From Citrobacter sp. FP75 (GTDB lineage Bacteria; Pseudomonadota; Gammaproteobacteria; Enterobacterales; Enterobacteriaceae): 64,000 bases of DNA. The translations under genes and the position numbers were made by a program. The DNA is taken from positions 558,001 through 622,000 of the forward strand of contig NZ_JAFDOE010000002.1 in assembly GCF_018342065.1 (NCBI RefSeq). Direction: 5' to 3'. This document shows positions 16,279 to 26,629 of this stretch, in pieces (positions within the stretch are counted from its first letter, which is position 1; each line of letters begins with the position of its first letter). A model generated the notes under the pieces. It worked only from the letters and a program-made list of their open reading frames with translations, was not told the DNA's origin and made no database searches.

Positions 16279-17202
16279 ATGAGTGTTTTATATCCGTTAA
16301 TTCAGGCGCTGGTGCTGTTTGCCGCTGCGCCGCTGCTGTCCGGTATTACCCGCGTGGCGCGTGCACGTTTGCATAACCGCCGTGGTCCGGGCGTGTTGCA
16401 GGAATACCGCGACATTATCAAACTGTTGGGCCGTCAGAGCATTGCGCCTGCGGATTCCAGCTGGGTTTTCCGCCTGACGCCGTTTGTGATGGTCGGCGTG
16501 ATGCTGACGATCGCCACCGCGCTGCCAGTCGTGACCGTGGGCTCGCCGCTGCCGCAGTTGGGTGATTTGATTACCTTGATTTACCTGTTCGCTATTGCCC
16601 GCTTCTTCTTTTCTATCGCTGGTCTGGATACCGGTAGCCCGTTCACCGCCATCGGCGCGAGCCGTGAAGCAATGCTCGGCGTGTTGGTAGAGCCGATTCT
16701 GCTGCTGGGTCTGTGGGTGGCGGCGCAGGTTGCCGGTTCGACCCATATCAGCAACATCGCTGATACCGTTTATCACTGGCCTGCCGCGCGCAGCATCCCG
16801 CTGATTCTGGCGCTGTGCGCCTGTGCTTTCGCCACTTTTATCGAAATGGGCAAACTGCCGTTCGATCTGGCAGAAGCGGAGCAGGAGCTGCAGGAAGGTC
16901 CGTTGACCGAATACAGCGGCAGCGGTTTTGCGGTGCTCAAGTGGGGCATCAGCCTCAAACAGCTGGTCGTTTTGCAAATGTTTGTCGGCGTGTTTCTGCC
17001 GTGGGGACAGATGGAAACCTTTAGCGCAGGTGGACTGCTGCTGGCGCTGGTGATTGCCGTCGTCAAACTGGTCCTCGGCGTGCTGGTCATCGCCCTGTTC
17101 GAAAACAGCATGGCGCGTCTGCGTTTTTGCGCCACTTCACGCGTGACCTGGGCCGGTTTTGGGTTTGCGTTTTTAGCATTCGTCTCCTTGCTGGTGGCGT
17201 GA
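16279..17202 (+). CDS. hycD: HycD, membrane anchor subunit (NuoH-like)
   Basis: A 307-residue membrane protein related to complex I NuoH, with about eight helices. The conserved segment RRGPGVLQEYRDIIKLLGRQ near residue 34 and EMGKLPFDLAEAEQELQEGP near 190 are NuoH-type quinone-site-loop signatures. It joins HycC to the HycE-HycG module. It lies 2 bases after hycC and 17 before hycE. Confidence 0.95.
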   Translation: MSVLYPLIQALVLFAAAPLLSGITRVARARLHNRRGPGVLQEYRDIIKLLGRQSIAPADSSWVFRLTPFVMVGVMLTIATALPVVTVGSPLPQLGDLITLIYLFAIARFFFSIAGLDTGSPFTAIGASREAMLGVLVEPILLLGLWVAAQVAGSTHISNIADTVYHWPAARSIPLILALCACAFATFIEMGKLPFDLAEAEQELQEGPLTEYSGSGFAVLKWGISLKQLVVLQMFVGVFLPWGQMETFSAGGLLLALVIAVVKLVLGVLVIALFENSMARLRFCATSRVTWAGFGFAFLAFVSLLVA

Positions 17203-17219
17203 ATTAAGAGAGTTTGAGC

Positions 17220-18929
17220 ATGTCTGAAGAAAAAGTAGGTCAACACTATCTCGCTGCGCTGCATCAGGCCTTCCCGGGCGTGGTGCTGGATGAAGCCTGG
17301 CAGACCAAAGATCAGCTGACTATTACCGTGAAGGTAAACTACCTGCCGGAAGTGGTGGAGTTCCTCTACTACAAACAGGGCGGCTGGTTGTCGGTGCTGT
17401 TTGGTAACGACGAACGCCAGCTGTGCGGCCATTACGCCGTTTACTACGTGATGTCGATGGAGCAGGGCACCAAATGCTGGATTACCGTCCGCGTTGAAGT
17501 CGATGCCAATAAACTGGAATTCCCGTCCGTCACGCCACGCGTACCGGCCGCCGTTTGGGGCGAACGTGAAGTACGCGACATGTACGGTTTGATCCCGGTT
17601 GGTTTGCCGGATGAACGTCGACTGGTACTGCCGGATGACTGGCCGGACGAACTCTATCCGCTGCGTAAAGACAGCATGGATTACCGTCAGCGCCCGGCGC
17701 CGACCACCGATGCAGAAACCTACGAGTTCATCAACGAACTGGGCGACAAGAAAAACAACGTGGTGCCGATTGGCCCGCTGCACGTCACCTCCGATGAACC
17801 GGGCCACTTCCGTCTGTTTGTTGATGGCGAAAACATCATCGATGCCGATTACCGTCTGTTCTATGTCCACCGCGGCATGGAGAAACTGGCGGAAACCCGT
17901 ATGGGTTACAACGAAGTCACCTTCCTGTCGGATCGCGTGTGCGGCATTTGTGGCTTTGCCCACAGCACCGCGTATACCACCTCCGTTGAAAATGCGATGG
18001 GGATTGTGGTGCCGGAACGTGCGCAGATGATCCGTGCCATTTTGCTGGAAGTGGAACGTCTGCACTCACACCTGCTGAACCTCGGCCTGGCATGCCACTT
18101 CACCGGCTTCGACTCCGGCTTTATGCAGTTCTTCCGCGTGCGTGAAACGTCGATGAAAATGGCGGAGATCCTCACCGGAGCGCGTAAAACCTACGGCCTG
18201 AATCTGATCGGCGGCATCCGTCGTGACCTGCTGAAAGAGGATATGGTCCAGACCCGTCAGCTGGCGCAGCAGATGCGTCGCGACGTGCAGGAGCTGGTCG
18301 ATATGCTGCTCAGCACCCCGAACATGGAACAGCGCACCGTCGGTATTGGTCGTCTGGATCCGGAAATTGCCCGTGACTTCAGTAACGTCGGCCCGATGGT
18401 ACGCGCCAGCGGCCACGCGCGTGATACCCGCGCCGATCACCCGTTTGTGGGTTACGGTCTGCTGCCGATGGAAGTGCATAGTGAGCAGGGTTGTGACGTA
18501 ATTTCCCGTCTGAAAGTGCGTATCAATGAAGTCTATACCGCGCTGAACATGATTGATTTTGGCCTTGATAACCTGCCGGGCGGCCCGCTGGCCGTAGAAG
18601 GCTTTACCTATATTCCACACCGTTTCGCGTTGGGCTTTGCCGAAGCGCCGCGCGGGGATGACATCCACTGGAGCATGACCGGCGACAACCAGAAGCTGTA
18701 TCGCTGGCGCTGCCGTGCGGCCACCTACGCCAACTGGCCGACGCTGCGCTACATGCTGCGCGGTAACACCGTTTCCGATGCCCCGTTGATTATCGGTAGC
18801 CTCGATCCTTGCTACTCCTGTACTGACCGCATGACCGTGGTTGATGTGCGTAAGAAGAAAAGCAAAGTCGTGCCATACAAAGAACTTGAGCGCTATAGCA
18901 TCGAGCGTAAAAACTCGCCGCTGAAATAA
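17220..18929 (+). CDS. hycE: HycE, hydrogenase 3 large subunit
   Basis: The 569-residue catalytic subunit that makes H2 from protons. The N-terminal 170 residues are NuoC-like and the rest NuoD/NiFe large-subunit-like. NiFe ligands are Cys241 and Cys244 (RVCGIC) and Cys531 and Cys534 (DPCYSC). Arg537 is followed by a 32-residue C-terminal extension that HycI removes after nickel insertion, as in E. coli. The ATG at 17220 is used instead of a TTG 6 bases earlier because it gives the known MSEEK start and a GAG site 8 bases upstream. HypA-HypF in this window supply the cofactor. Confidence 0.97.
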   Translation: MSEEKVGQHYLAALHQAFPGVVLDEAWQTKDQLTITVKVNYLPEVVEFLYYKQGGWLSVLFGNDERQLCGHYAVYYVMSMEQGTKCWITVRVEVDANKLEFPSVTPRVPAAVWGEREVRDMYGLIPVGLPDERRLVLPDDWPDELYPLRKDSMDYRQRPAPTTDAETYEFINELGDKKNNVVPIGPLHVTSDEPGHFRLFVDGENIIDADYRLFYVHRGMEKLAETRMGYNEVTFLSDRVCGICGFAHSTAYTTSVENAMGIVVPERAQMIRAILLEVERLHSHLLNLGLACHFTGFDSGFMQFFRVRETSMKMAEILTGARKTYGLNLIGGIRRDLLKEDMVQTRQLAQQMRRDVQELVDMLLSTPNMEQRTVGIGRLDPEIARDFSNVGPMVRASGHARDTRADHPFVGYGLLPMEVHSEQGCDVISRLKVRINEVYTALNMIDFGLDNLPGGPLAVEGFTYIPHRFALGFAEAPRGDDIHWSMTGDNQKLYRWRCRAATYANWPTLRYMLRGNTVSDAPLIIGSLDPCYSCTDRMTVVDVRKKKSKVVPYKELERYSIERKNSPLK

Positions 18930-18938
18930 GGAATCGCC

Positions 18939-19481
18939 ATGTTTACCTTTATCAAAAAAGTCATCAAAACCGGGGCGCCAACGTCATCGTATCCGCTGGA
19001 GCCTATCGCGGTCGATAAAAACTTCCGTGGCAAACCGGAACACAATCCGCAACAGTGCATTGGCTGCGCGGCCTGTGTTAATGCGTGCCCGTCCAATGCG
19101 CTGACGGTCGAAACCGACCTGGTCACCAATGAGCTGGCCTGGCAGTTCAACCTCGGGCGCTGCATCTTCTGCGGCCGCTGCGAAGAAGTCTGCCCGACGG
19201 CGGCGATTAAGCTGTCACAAGAGTATGAGCTGGCGGTGTGGAAGAAAGAAGATTTCCTGCAGCAGTCCCGCTTTGCGCTGTGTAATTGCCGTGTCTGCAA
19301 CCGTCCTTTTGCGGTGCAAAAAGAGATTGATTACGCCATTGCGCTGCTCAAGCACAACGGCGACTCCCGTGCGGAAAATCACCGTGAAGGCTTTGAGACC
19401 TGCCCGGACTGTAAGCGCCAGAAATGCCTGGTGCCGTCTGACCGTATTGAACTGACTCGCCATATGAAAGAGGCCAGCTGA
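18939..19481 (+). CDS. hycF: HycF, iron-sulphur subunit of hydrogenase 3
   Basis: A 180-residue NuoI-like ferredoxin. It has two full [4Fe-4S] motifs, [12 protein letters not shown] and [12 protein letters not shown], then two further cysteine groups (CNCRVC and CPDCKRQKC) that could form a zinc or extra cluster site. It relays electrons from HycB towards HycG. Nine bases separate it from hycE, and its stop overlaps the hycG start by one base. Confidence 0.95.
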   Translation: MFTFIKKVIKTGAPTSSYPLEPIAVDKNFRGKPEHNPQQCIGCAACVNACPSNALTVETDLVTNELAWQFNLGRCIFCGRCEEVCPTAAIKLSQEYELAVWKKEDFLQQSRFALCNCRVCNRPFAVQKEIDYAIALLKHNGDSRAENHREGFETCPDCKRQKCLVPSDRIELTRHMKEAS

Positions 19482-20248
19482 TGAGCAATTTATTAGGCCC
19501 ACGTGATGCCAACGGCATTCCGGTACCGATGACCGTGGATGAATCCATTGCCAGCATGAAAGCGTCATTGCTGAAAAGTATCAAGCGTTCAGCGTACGTT
19601 TACCGCGTTGACTGCGGTGGCTGCAACGGTTGCGAAATCGAAATTTTCGCCACGCTGTCTCCGCTGTTCGACGCCGAACGTTTTGGCATCAAAGTGGTTC
19701 CGTCGCCGCGCCACGCGGACATCCTGCTGTTTACCGGTGCGGTCACCCGCGCGATGCGTTCTCCGGCACTGCGTGCCTGGCAGTCTGCCCCGGACCCGAA
19801 AATTTGTATCTCCTACGGGGCCTGTGGCAACAGCGGTGGTATCTTCCACGACTTATACTGCGTATGGGGCGGCACCGACAAAATCGTACCGGTGGATGTG
19901 TATATTCCTGGCTGCCCACCGACGCCTGCCGCCACGCTGTACGGCTTTGCGATGGCGCTTGGCCTGCTGGAGCAGAAAATCCACGCGCGTGCGCCCGGCG
20001 AACTGGACGCACAGCCCGCTGAAATTCTGCATCCGGATATGGTTCAGCCGCTGCGCGTGAAGGTCGATCGCGAGGCGCGCCGTCTGGCTGGCTATCGCTA
20101 CGGTCGTCAGATTGCCGATGACTACATGACGCAGTTAGGGCAGGGTGAGCATCAGGTGGCGCGCTGGCTGGAAGCGGAAAACGATCCGCGTCTGACCGAG
20201 ATCGTCACGCATCTTAATCATGTTGTAGAAGAGGCGCGTATCCGATGA
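19481..20248 (+). CDS. hycG: HycG, hydrogenase 3 small subunit
   Basis: A 255-residue NuoB-like small subunit holding the proximal [4Fe-4S] cluster beside the NiFe site. Cluster ligands appear in [21 protein letters not shown] and YIPGCPPTP. It lacks the extra clusters and the Tat signal of uptake-hydrogenase small subunits, in line with a cytoplasmic complex I-like enzyme. It overlaps hycF by 1 base and hycH by 4. Confidence 0.95.
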   Translation: MSNLLGPRDANGIPVPMTVDESIASMKASLLKSIKRSAYVYRVDCGGCNGCEIEIFATLSPLFDAERFGIKVVPSPRHADILLFTGAVTRAMRSPALRAWQSAPDPKICISYGACGNSGGIFHDLYCVWGGTDKIVPVDVYIPGCPPTPAATLYGFAMALGLLEQKIHARAPGELDAQPAEILHPDMVQPLRVKVDREARRLAGYRYGRQIADDYMTQLGQGEHQVARWLEAENDPRLTEIVTHLNHVVEEARIR

Positions 20249-20655
20249 GTGAAACGGTGGTGTTCAGTCAACTGAGCCGTAAGTTTATTGATGAGAACGA
20301 TGCAACGCCCGCCGAGGCGCAGCAGGTTGTCTATTACAGCCTGGCGATTGGTCACCACTTAGGCATAATCGACTGCCTGGAAGCGGCGTTAACCTGCCCG
20401 TGGGACGGCTATCTGGCGTGGATTGCCACGCTTGCCGAAGGAAGCGAAGCCCGGCGTAAGATGGAGGGCGTGCCGAAGTACGGTGAGATAGTCATCGATT
20501 TCAATCATGTGCAAATGTTGGCGCGCGCGTTTGATGACGCGCTCGCCGTGCAGACGCCGCAGCAGCAGGAATGGAGCAAGCTGGTGCTCAGCATGCTTCA
20601 CGACATTCATCAGGAAAGCGCCATCTATCTGATGGTGAGGAGACACCGTGACTGA
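20245..20655 (+). CDS. hycH: HycH, hydrogenase 3 assembly protein
   Basis: A 136-residue soluble protein matching HycH, needed in E. coli for maturation of pre-HycE though not part of the final complex. No known catalytic motif is visible. It overlaps hycG by 4 and hycI by 8 bases, in the standard operon order. Confidence 0.93.
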   Translation: MSETVVFSQLSRKFIDENDATPAEAQQVVYYSLAIGHHLGIIDCLEAALTCPWDGYLAWIATLAEGSEARRKMEGVPKYGEIVIDFNHVQMLARAFDDALAVQTPQQQEWSKLVLSMLHDIHQESAIYLMVRRHRD

Positions 20656-21118
20656 CGTTTTATTGTGTGTCGGCAACAGCATGATGGGCGACGACGGCGC
20701 GGGCCCGCTGCTGGCAGAAATGTGCGCCGCTGAGCCTAAAGGCAACTGGGTTGTCATCGACGGCGGAAGCGCGCCGGAAAATGACATCGTCGCGATCCGC
20801 GAACTGCGTCCGCAACGTCTGCTGATTGTGGATGCCACCGACATGGGCCTCAACCCTGGTGAGATCCGTATTATCGATCCCGATGATATTGCCGAGATGT
20901 TCATGATGACCACTCACAACATGCCGCTGAACTATTTGGTCGATCAGCTGAAAGAGGATGTTGGCGAAGTGATTTTCCTCGGCATTCAACCGGATATTGT
21001 CGGCTTTTATTACCCGATGACGCAGCCAATCAAAGAGGCGGTAGAAACCGTGTATCAACGATTAGCCGGTTGGGAAGGCCGTGGCGGATTCTCAGAGTTA
21101 GACGCGCCAGAAGAGTAA
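20648..21118 (+). CDS. hycI: HycI, HycE-processing endopeptidase
   Basis: A 156-residue nickel-dependent M52 peptidase that cleaves the HycE C-terminus at Arg537 once nickel is in place. Family residues are seen in GNSMMGDDGAGPLLAE (Asp near 16), DATDMGLNPGEIR (Asp near 62) and MTTHNMPLNYL (His near 90). It ends the hyc operon; a REP palindrome follows. Confidence 0.95.
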   Translation: MTDVLLCVGNSMMGDDGAGPLLAEMCAAEPKGNWVVIDGGSAPENDIVAIRELRPQRLLIVDATDMGLNPGEIRIIDPDDIAEMFMMTTHNMPLNYLVDQLKEDVGEVIFLGIQPDIVGFYYPMTQPIKEAVETVYQRLAGWEGRGGFSELDAPEE

Positions 21119-21129
21119 GCTCTGTCTGC

Positions 21130-21159
21130 GCCGGATGTCAGCCACGCGCGTCATCCGGC
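21130..21159. repeat. REP element after hycI
   Basis: GCCGGATG ... CATCCGGC palindrome between the convergent hycI and symE-like genes, likely serving as mRNA 3'-end protection for the hyc transcript. Confidence 0.75.
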
Positions 21160-21182
21160 CTGTTTCTCCCATACATCCGCCG

Positions 21183-21422
21183 TTACTCGGTCACCTGCTC
21201 AATAATTAATTTCCCCTGCATTACCGAAACATTCACCGCCGTGCCGGTAGGGAATCCTGCCTGTTCCAGCCAGTCGCCGTTCAGCGTTAATGAGGCGTGC
21301 CGACTGATTCGCAGGGTGAACCCGGTGTGGCGATCTTCGTAGCGTCTTCTGACATAACCCACTTTTAAACGACGCACGGGTTTGGAGATAAGCATTGTTG
21401 TTTGAGTATTATCAGTAGGCAT
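21183..21422 (-). CDS. SymE-family type I toxin-like protein
   Basis: A 79-residue basic protein resembling the AbrB-like core of SymE, the SOS-induced toxin of the SymE/SymR type I pair. The segment TLNGDWLEQAGFPTGTAVNV matches SymE's [20 protein letters not shown] region as I recall it, and the end KLIIEQ also fits. It is shorter than SymE because it lacks the C-terminal tail. AAGGA lies 7 bases before the ATG. A consensus LexA box 38 bp upstream supports SOS control, as in E. coli symE. In E. coli an antisense RNA, SymR, covers the toxin start; an equivalent on the plus strand around 21400-21480 is possible but I cannot define it. Confidence 0.75.
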   Translation of the reverse strand: MPTDNTQTTMLISKPVRRLKVGYVRRRYEDRHTGFTLRISRHASLTLNGDWLEQAGFPTGTAVNVSVMQGKLIIEQVTE

Positions 21423-21459
21423 GAACGTTTCCTTGTTACCAACGATGAAAAGTAAAAAC

Positions 21460-21479
21460 TACTGAATAAAATGCCAGTA
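21460..21479. promoter_or_regulatory. LexA box upstream of the symE-like gene
   Basis: TACTGAATAAAATGCCAGTA has both TACTG/CAGTA arms perfect and the correct 10-base centre. It lies just upstream of the symE-like start and nothing else nearby explains it. Confidence 0.8.
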
Positions 21480-21583
21480 AAAACGCCCGGCAGCAAATCG
21501 CAGAATGGAATGACGATCCAGAAAAAGGAATGTAAAAAATGAAACGAGAAGGGGGCGCTAACTGTTCGGGGCGGGTCAATATG

Positions 21584-21613
21584 CAGGCTGGATAGCAAGT
21601 GCCATCCAGCCTG
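21584..21613. terminator. Hairpin after ascB
   Basis: CAGGCTGGAT / ATCCAGCCTG is a perfect 10-bp stem with a 10-base loop, 5 bases beyond the ascB stop. There is no T-run on the minus side, so it may act as an mRNA end-stabiliser instead of an intrinsic terminator. Confidence 0.5.
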
Positions 21614-21617
21614 ACGA

Positions 21618-23054
<1,437 letters not shown>

Positions 23055-23064
23055 TTATTGCCAG

Positions 23065-24519
23065 TCAGATGCTGGCTCCATTGATATTGCCTGGTTGCGC
23101 GGCCTGATTTTTTCTGGCCTGCGTGGCTGCATCTTCGACAGGAATATCCTCAAAGCCCAGAATCAGTGTTAATACAAAGGAAAGCACCACCGCCAGCGCC
23201 ATCACGCCAAATACCCAAACAATGGTCATCGGGTTGGCCGGATCGAAAAACTGCACGCTGGTGAACAGACCCGGTGCAGCCATCGAGTGGCTCGCCAGCC
23301 CGGCCATCCCGGCAACGGCACCGCAGATGAAACCGCTGATAAGACTTGCGATCAGCGGGCGTTTCAGACGCACCGCCACACCGTACAGCGCCGGTTCGGA
23401 AATCCCAGCCATGATGGCGGAGGCTGCCGCGGCTAACGCCGTCTGGCGCAGTTCCGGATTTTTGGTTTTCCATGCGACGGCTAAAGAGGAGCCGCCCAGC
23501 GACAGGTTGGCGCCGATTTCAGACGGCATCACCATGCCTTCTTTACCGGTTTCGGCAATGGTCTGAATAATGGTGGGGGTAAAGACACGGTGCATACCGG
23601 TCATCACCAGCAGCGGCCACAGCGCGCCCATAATGGCTACCGACAGCCAGCCCAGATAGCCGTGAATGGTATACACCAGTGCGGAGATAGCGCTACCGAT
23701 CCAGATGCCGATCGGGCCTATTAAGACGATGGCGAGCGGGGCGGCGATCAGCACGATCAGCATCGGTTTCAGGAAGTTTTTCGTTACTGCCGGGGTGATG
23801 CGATCCACCCAACGTTCGATGTACGACAGGCACCAGGTCATGACCAGCGCCGGGATCACCGTGTAGGTGTATTTCACCGCCGTCACCGGGATCAGGGCGA
23901 ACTCGACGTGCTCGCCCTGTGCGGCCTTCGCCATCAGGTCGATAAAGCTCGGATGCACCAGCACGCCCGCAATGGCGATAGCCAGCGACATATTGGTTTT
24001 GAATTTTATGGCTGCCGAGGCGGCGACCATCAGCGGCAGGAAGAAGAACGCGCCGTCGCCGATCACCGTCAGGATGGTCAACGTCGAAGAGCCTTTTTGC
24101 AGCACGCCGGTCATTTCGAGGATCATCGCCAGCAGCTTCAACATCGATCCGCCGATAATCGCCGGGATCAGCGGTGACATAGTGCCGATCAGCGCATCGA
24201 GGATCCCAGCACCGATGCGTTTGAGCGTCAGTTTGGGTTTGCCTGCGGGTTCACTGGGCTGCATATCGCCCGGCAGCAGGCTGACGACCTCGCGATACGC
24301 CTGCGACACGGTATTACCAATGATCACCTGGCACTGATTATCGTTACGCACGACGCCGAGCACGCCATTGAGCGTTTTTAGCGTAGCGCTGTCGACCCGC
24401 GAATCATCTTTGATAACGAAACGCAGGCGGGTCATGCAGTGTGTTACTGCGGTGATGTTCTCGACGCCGCCCAGAGCCGTCACAACCGAGCGCGCCAGCG
24501 CTGCATAATTCTTAGACAT
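23065..24519 (-). CDS. ascF: AscF, PTS beta-glucoside EIIBC
   Basis: A 484-residue PTS permease. The N-terminal EIIB domain has the phosphorylation cysteine in ITAVTHCMTRLRF near residue 28. The EIIC domain with about ten helices follows (GTMSPLIPAIIGGSML, MVMPSEIGANLSLGGSSLAV, ISEPALYG). No EIIA domain is fused, so phosphate must come from a separate EIIA. First gene of ascFB, with the AscG operator upstream. Confidence 0.95.
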   Translation of the reverse strand: MSKNYAALARSVVTALGGVENITAVTHCMTRLRFVIKDDSRVDSATLKTLNGVLGVVRNDNQCQVIIGNTVSQAYREVVSLLPGDMQPSEPAGKPKLTLKRIGAGILDALIGTMSPLIPAIIGGSMLKLLAMILEMTGVLQKGSSTLTILTVIGDGAFFFLPLMVAASAAIKFKTNMSLAIAIAGVLVHPSFIDLMAKAAQGEHVEFALIPVTAVKYTYTVIPALVMTWCLSYIERWVDRITPAVTKNFLKPMLIVLIAAPLAIVLIGPIGIWIGSAISALVYTIHGYLGWLSVAIMGALWPLLVMTGMHRVFTPTIIQTIAETGKEGMVMPSEIGANLSLGGSSLAVAWKTKNPELRQTALAAAASAIMAGISEPALYGVAVRLKRPLIASLISGFICGAVAGMAGLASHSMAAPGLFTSVQFFDPANPMTIVWVFGVMALAVVLSFVLTLILGFEDIPVEDAATQARKNQAAQPGNINGASI

Positions 24520-24605
24520 CGGATTTAATCCTGTTTTATCAGTAGGGTAGGTAATGTCTTACCGTTTATTTTTGTCTCATTTCTGTCATGATGAAACATT
24601 GATAG

Positions 24606-24617
24606 GAAACCGGTTTC
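24606..24617. promoter_or_regulatory. AscG operator
   Basis: GAAACCGGTTTC is a perfect palindrome of the LacI/GalR-type in the ascF-ascG divergent gap, 86 bp from ascF. LacI-family paralogues of this group bind GAAACC-GGTTTC cores; AscG is encoded next door. Confidence 0.7.
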
Positions 24618-24782
24618 ACAAAATCATGTTTAATTTATGTGTTTTGTGCAAGGTCTGATTTTGATCTTTTTTTATAATTGTGACTACGATCACCAGATAT
24701 GGCGTTCTGCGATTTAGCAGCCAGGACAGCGGCGAAACGGTGCAGTACACTGCGTCACATTGAGTGAAAAGGGATGAGTAAT

Positions 24783-25796
24783 ATGACCACGATGCTGGAA
24801 GTGGCGAAGCGTGCTGGCGTGTCGAAAGCGACGGTTTCCCGGGTGCTTTCGGGGAACGGCTACGTCAGCCAGGAGACCAAAGACCGCGTGTTCCAGGCCA
24901 TTGAAGAGAGTGGCTATCGTCCCAATTTGCTGGCGCGCAGCCTGGCGGCGAAGAGTACGCAGACGCTGGGTCTGGTCGTGACTAACACTTTGTACCACGG
25001 CGTTTATTTTAGCGAGTTGCTGTTTCATACCGCGCGTATGGCGGAGGATAAGGGACGCCAGCTTTTACTTGCTGACGGTAAACACAGCGCCGAGGAAGAA
25101 CGCCAGGCGATCCAGTATCTGCTCGACCTGCGCTGTGACGCGATTATGATCTATCCACGTTTTCTCAGCGTGGATGAGATAGACGATATCATCGATGCCC
25201 ACGCTCAGCCGATTATGGTGCTTAACCGACGGCTGCGGAAAAACAGCAGTCACTGCGTCTGGTGCGATCAAAAGCAAACCAGTTTTAACGCCGTTTCACA
25301 GTTGATTAGCGCTGGGCATAGCGAGATTGCTTTTATTACCGGCTCGATGGATTCACCCACCGGCGTGGAGCGACTCTCTGGTTACAAGGACGCGCTGGCA
25401 CATCATGGCATCTCTGTGAATAATGATTTGATCGTTAACGGTAAATGGACACCTGCTTGCGGAGCTGAAGGTGTTAAAACCTTGCTTTCACGTAAGTCGA
25501 ATTTTACTGCGCTGGTGGCGAGCAATGATGACATGGCGATCGGCGCGATGAAGCAATTGAACGAACGGGGCATCAGTATTCCCGCGCAGGTGTCGGTGAT
25601 TGGTTTTGATGATATTGCCCTTGCACCATACACGATCCCGGCGCTTGCCAGCGTCAAAATCCCGGTCACGGAGATGGTCCAGGAAACCATCGGTCGCCTG
25701 ATTTTTATGCTGGACGGCGGAGCGTTTACGCCAGAGAAAACCTTTACCGGCGAGCTTATCCCTCGCGCCTCTCTTGCGCCGTCACTTTCGCGCTGA
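24783..25796 (+). CDS. ascG: AscG, LacI-family repressor of ascFB
   Basis: A 337-residue repressor. The N-terminal helix-turn-helix and hinge are clear (MLEVAKRAGVSKATVSRVLSG), followed by a periplasmic-binding-protein-like effector domain (SVIGFDDIALAPY near 280). The ATG at 24783 has AAAAGGG 9 bases upstream; another ATG at 24774 is directly against that site. It is divergent from ascFB and should repress it, and possibly itself, through the GAAACC-GGTTTC operator. E. coli ascG is interrupted by an insertion in some K-12 lines; here it is whole. Confidence 0.94.
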   Translation: MTTMLEVAKRAGVSKATVSRVLSGNGYVSQETKDRVFQAIEESGYRPNLLARSLAAKSTQTLGLVVTNTLYHGVYFSELLFHTARMAEDKGRQLLLADGKHSAEEERQAIQYLLDLRCDAIMIYPRFLSVDEIDDIIDAHAQPIMVLNRRLRKNSSHCVWCDQKQTSFNAVSQLISAGHSEIAFITGSMDSPTGVERLSGYKDALAHHGISVNNDLIVNGKWTPACGAEGVKTLLSRKSNFTALVASNDDMAIGAMKQLNERGISIPAQVSVIGFDDIALAPYTIPALASVKIPVTEMVQETIGRLIFMLDGGAFTPEKTFTGELIPRASLAPSLSR

Positions 25797-25806
25797 TGCT
25801 GTCATT

Positions 25807-25832
25807 TGTCATCGTCACTAGTGACGATGACA
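25807..25832. promoter_or_regulatory. 26-bp perfect palindrome, putative FhlA site for hydN-hypF
   Basis: A perfect palindrome with arms TGTCATCGTCACT / AGTGACGATGACA. It lies about 56 bp upstream of the hydN -24 element, a usual enhancer distance, and shares TGACGATGACA with the hyp/hyc region. Confidence 0.7.
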
Positions 25833-25887
25833 CGCAAACCCGAGAATACCTGAAATAAAAACCCTTTAATAACAGAGTATTAAATTC

Positions 25888-25903
25888 TGGCACGATTTAT
25901 GAA
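25888..25903 (+). promoter_or_regulatory. Sigma-54 promoter of hydN-hypF
   Basis: TGGCACG-ATTT-ATGAA has a perfect -24 half but a weak -12 half (ATGAA against TTGCW). Position before hydN and the upstream FhlA-type palindrome support it. Confidence 0.55.
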
Positions 25904-25940
25904 TGCTTCGGCAGATAATCTGTCATTGCTGGAGAATTTG

Positions 25941-26486
25941 ATGAACCGTTTCATCATTGCAGACGCCAATAAATGCATTGGTTGCCGTACCTGTGAAGTG
26001 GCCTGCGTGGTATCCCACCAGGATAACCAGGACTGCGCATCGCTGACCCCTGAAACCTTTTTACCGCGTATTCATGTGATCAAAGGCGTTAACGTCTCTA
26101 CCGCGACGCTGTGTCGTCAGTGTGAAGATGCGCCGTGCGCTAACGTCTGCCCGAACGGTGCGATTAGCCGCGATAAAGGCTTTGTTCACGTAATGCAGGA
26201 ACGCTGTATTGGCTGTAAAACCTGCGTGGTCGCTTGCCCCTACGGCGCAATGGAAGTGGTTGTTCGTCCGGTTATTCGTAACAGCGGCGCGGGTCTGAAC
26301 GTACGTGCAGAAAAAGCCGAAGCTAACAAATGCGACCTGTGCCACCACCGTGAGGCCGGCCCTGCCTGTATGGAAGTCTGCCCGACCCATGCGCTGATTT
26401 ATGTCGACCGTAATAAACTTGAGCAGCTGAGCGCGGAAAAACGCCGTCGCGCGGCGCTGGATTCCACCGCATCTTTGCTGTTCTGA
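25941..26486 (+). CDS. hydN: HydN, four-cluster ferredoxin of formate metabolism
   Basis: A 181-residue ferredoxin with four [4Fe-4S] motifs: CIGCRTCEVAC, CRQCEDAPCANVC, CIGCKTCVVAC and CDLCHHREAGPACMEVC. E. coli HydN supports formate dehydrogenase H activity. The start at 25941 (MNRFIIAD) has GGAGAA 5 bases upstream and aligns with HycB; a longer reading from 25899 would overlap the promoter. The C-terminus (AALDSTASLLF) is a few residues longer than the E. coli protein as I recall it. It is followed by hypF after a REP-rich 143-bp gap. Confidence 0.93.
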   Translation: MNRFIIADANKCIGCRTCEVACVVSHQDNQDCASLTPETFLPRIHVIKGVNVSTATLCRQCEDAPCANVCPNGAISRDKGFVHVMQERCIGCKTCVVACPYGAMEVVVRPVIRNSGAGLNVRAEKAEANKCDLCHHREAGPACMEVCPTHALIYVDRNKLEQLSAEKRRRAALDSTASLLF

Positions 26487-26522
26487 TATCTGCAAATCCG
26501 CGTAAAATACGGTAGTACTTAT

Positions 26523-26597
26523 GCCGGATGGCGGCTTCGCCTTATCCGGCCTACTGTTCGCATCCCCGTAGGCCTGATAAGCATCGCGCCATCAGGC
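26523..26597. repeat. REP pair (BIME) between hydN and hypF
   Basis: Two REP-type units, GCCGGATGGCG...TTATCCGGCCTAC and GTAGGCCTGATAAG...GCCATCAGGC, face each other. An in-frame reading through them upstream of hypF is not considered coding. Confidence 0.8.
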
Positions 26598-26629
26598 TAA
26601 CCGGGATTGATGACTGCGGGAATAATCTA

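Noticed and set aside
16773-18065. 430-codon open frame antisense to hycD-hycE
   Set aside because: It is the shadow of highly biased codon use in the hyc genes, has His/Gln/Arg-rich low-complexity content and no family resemblance.
21365-21598. 77-codon frame upstream of the symE-like gene on the same strand
   Set aside because: It overlaps the LexA box and the symE-like start in another frame, without a ribosome site; more likely untranslated leader.
26528-26629. In-frame N-terminal extension of hypF
   Set aside because: It translates the REP/BIME element and lacks a ribosome site; the acylphosphatase domain begins right after 26630.
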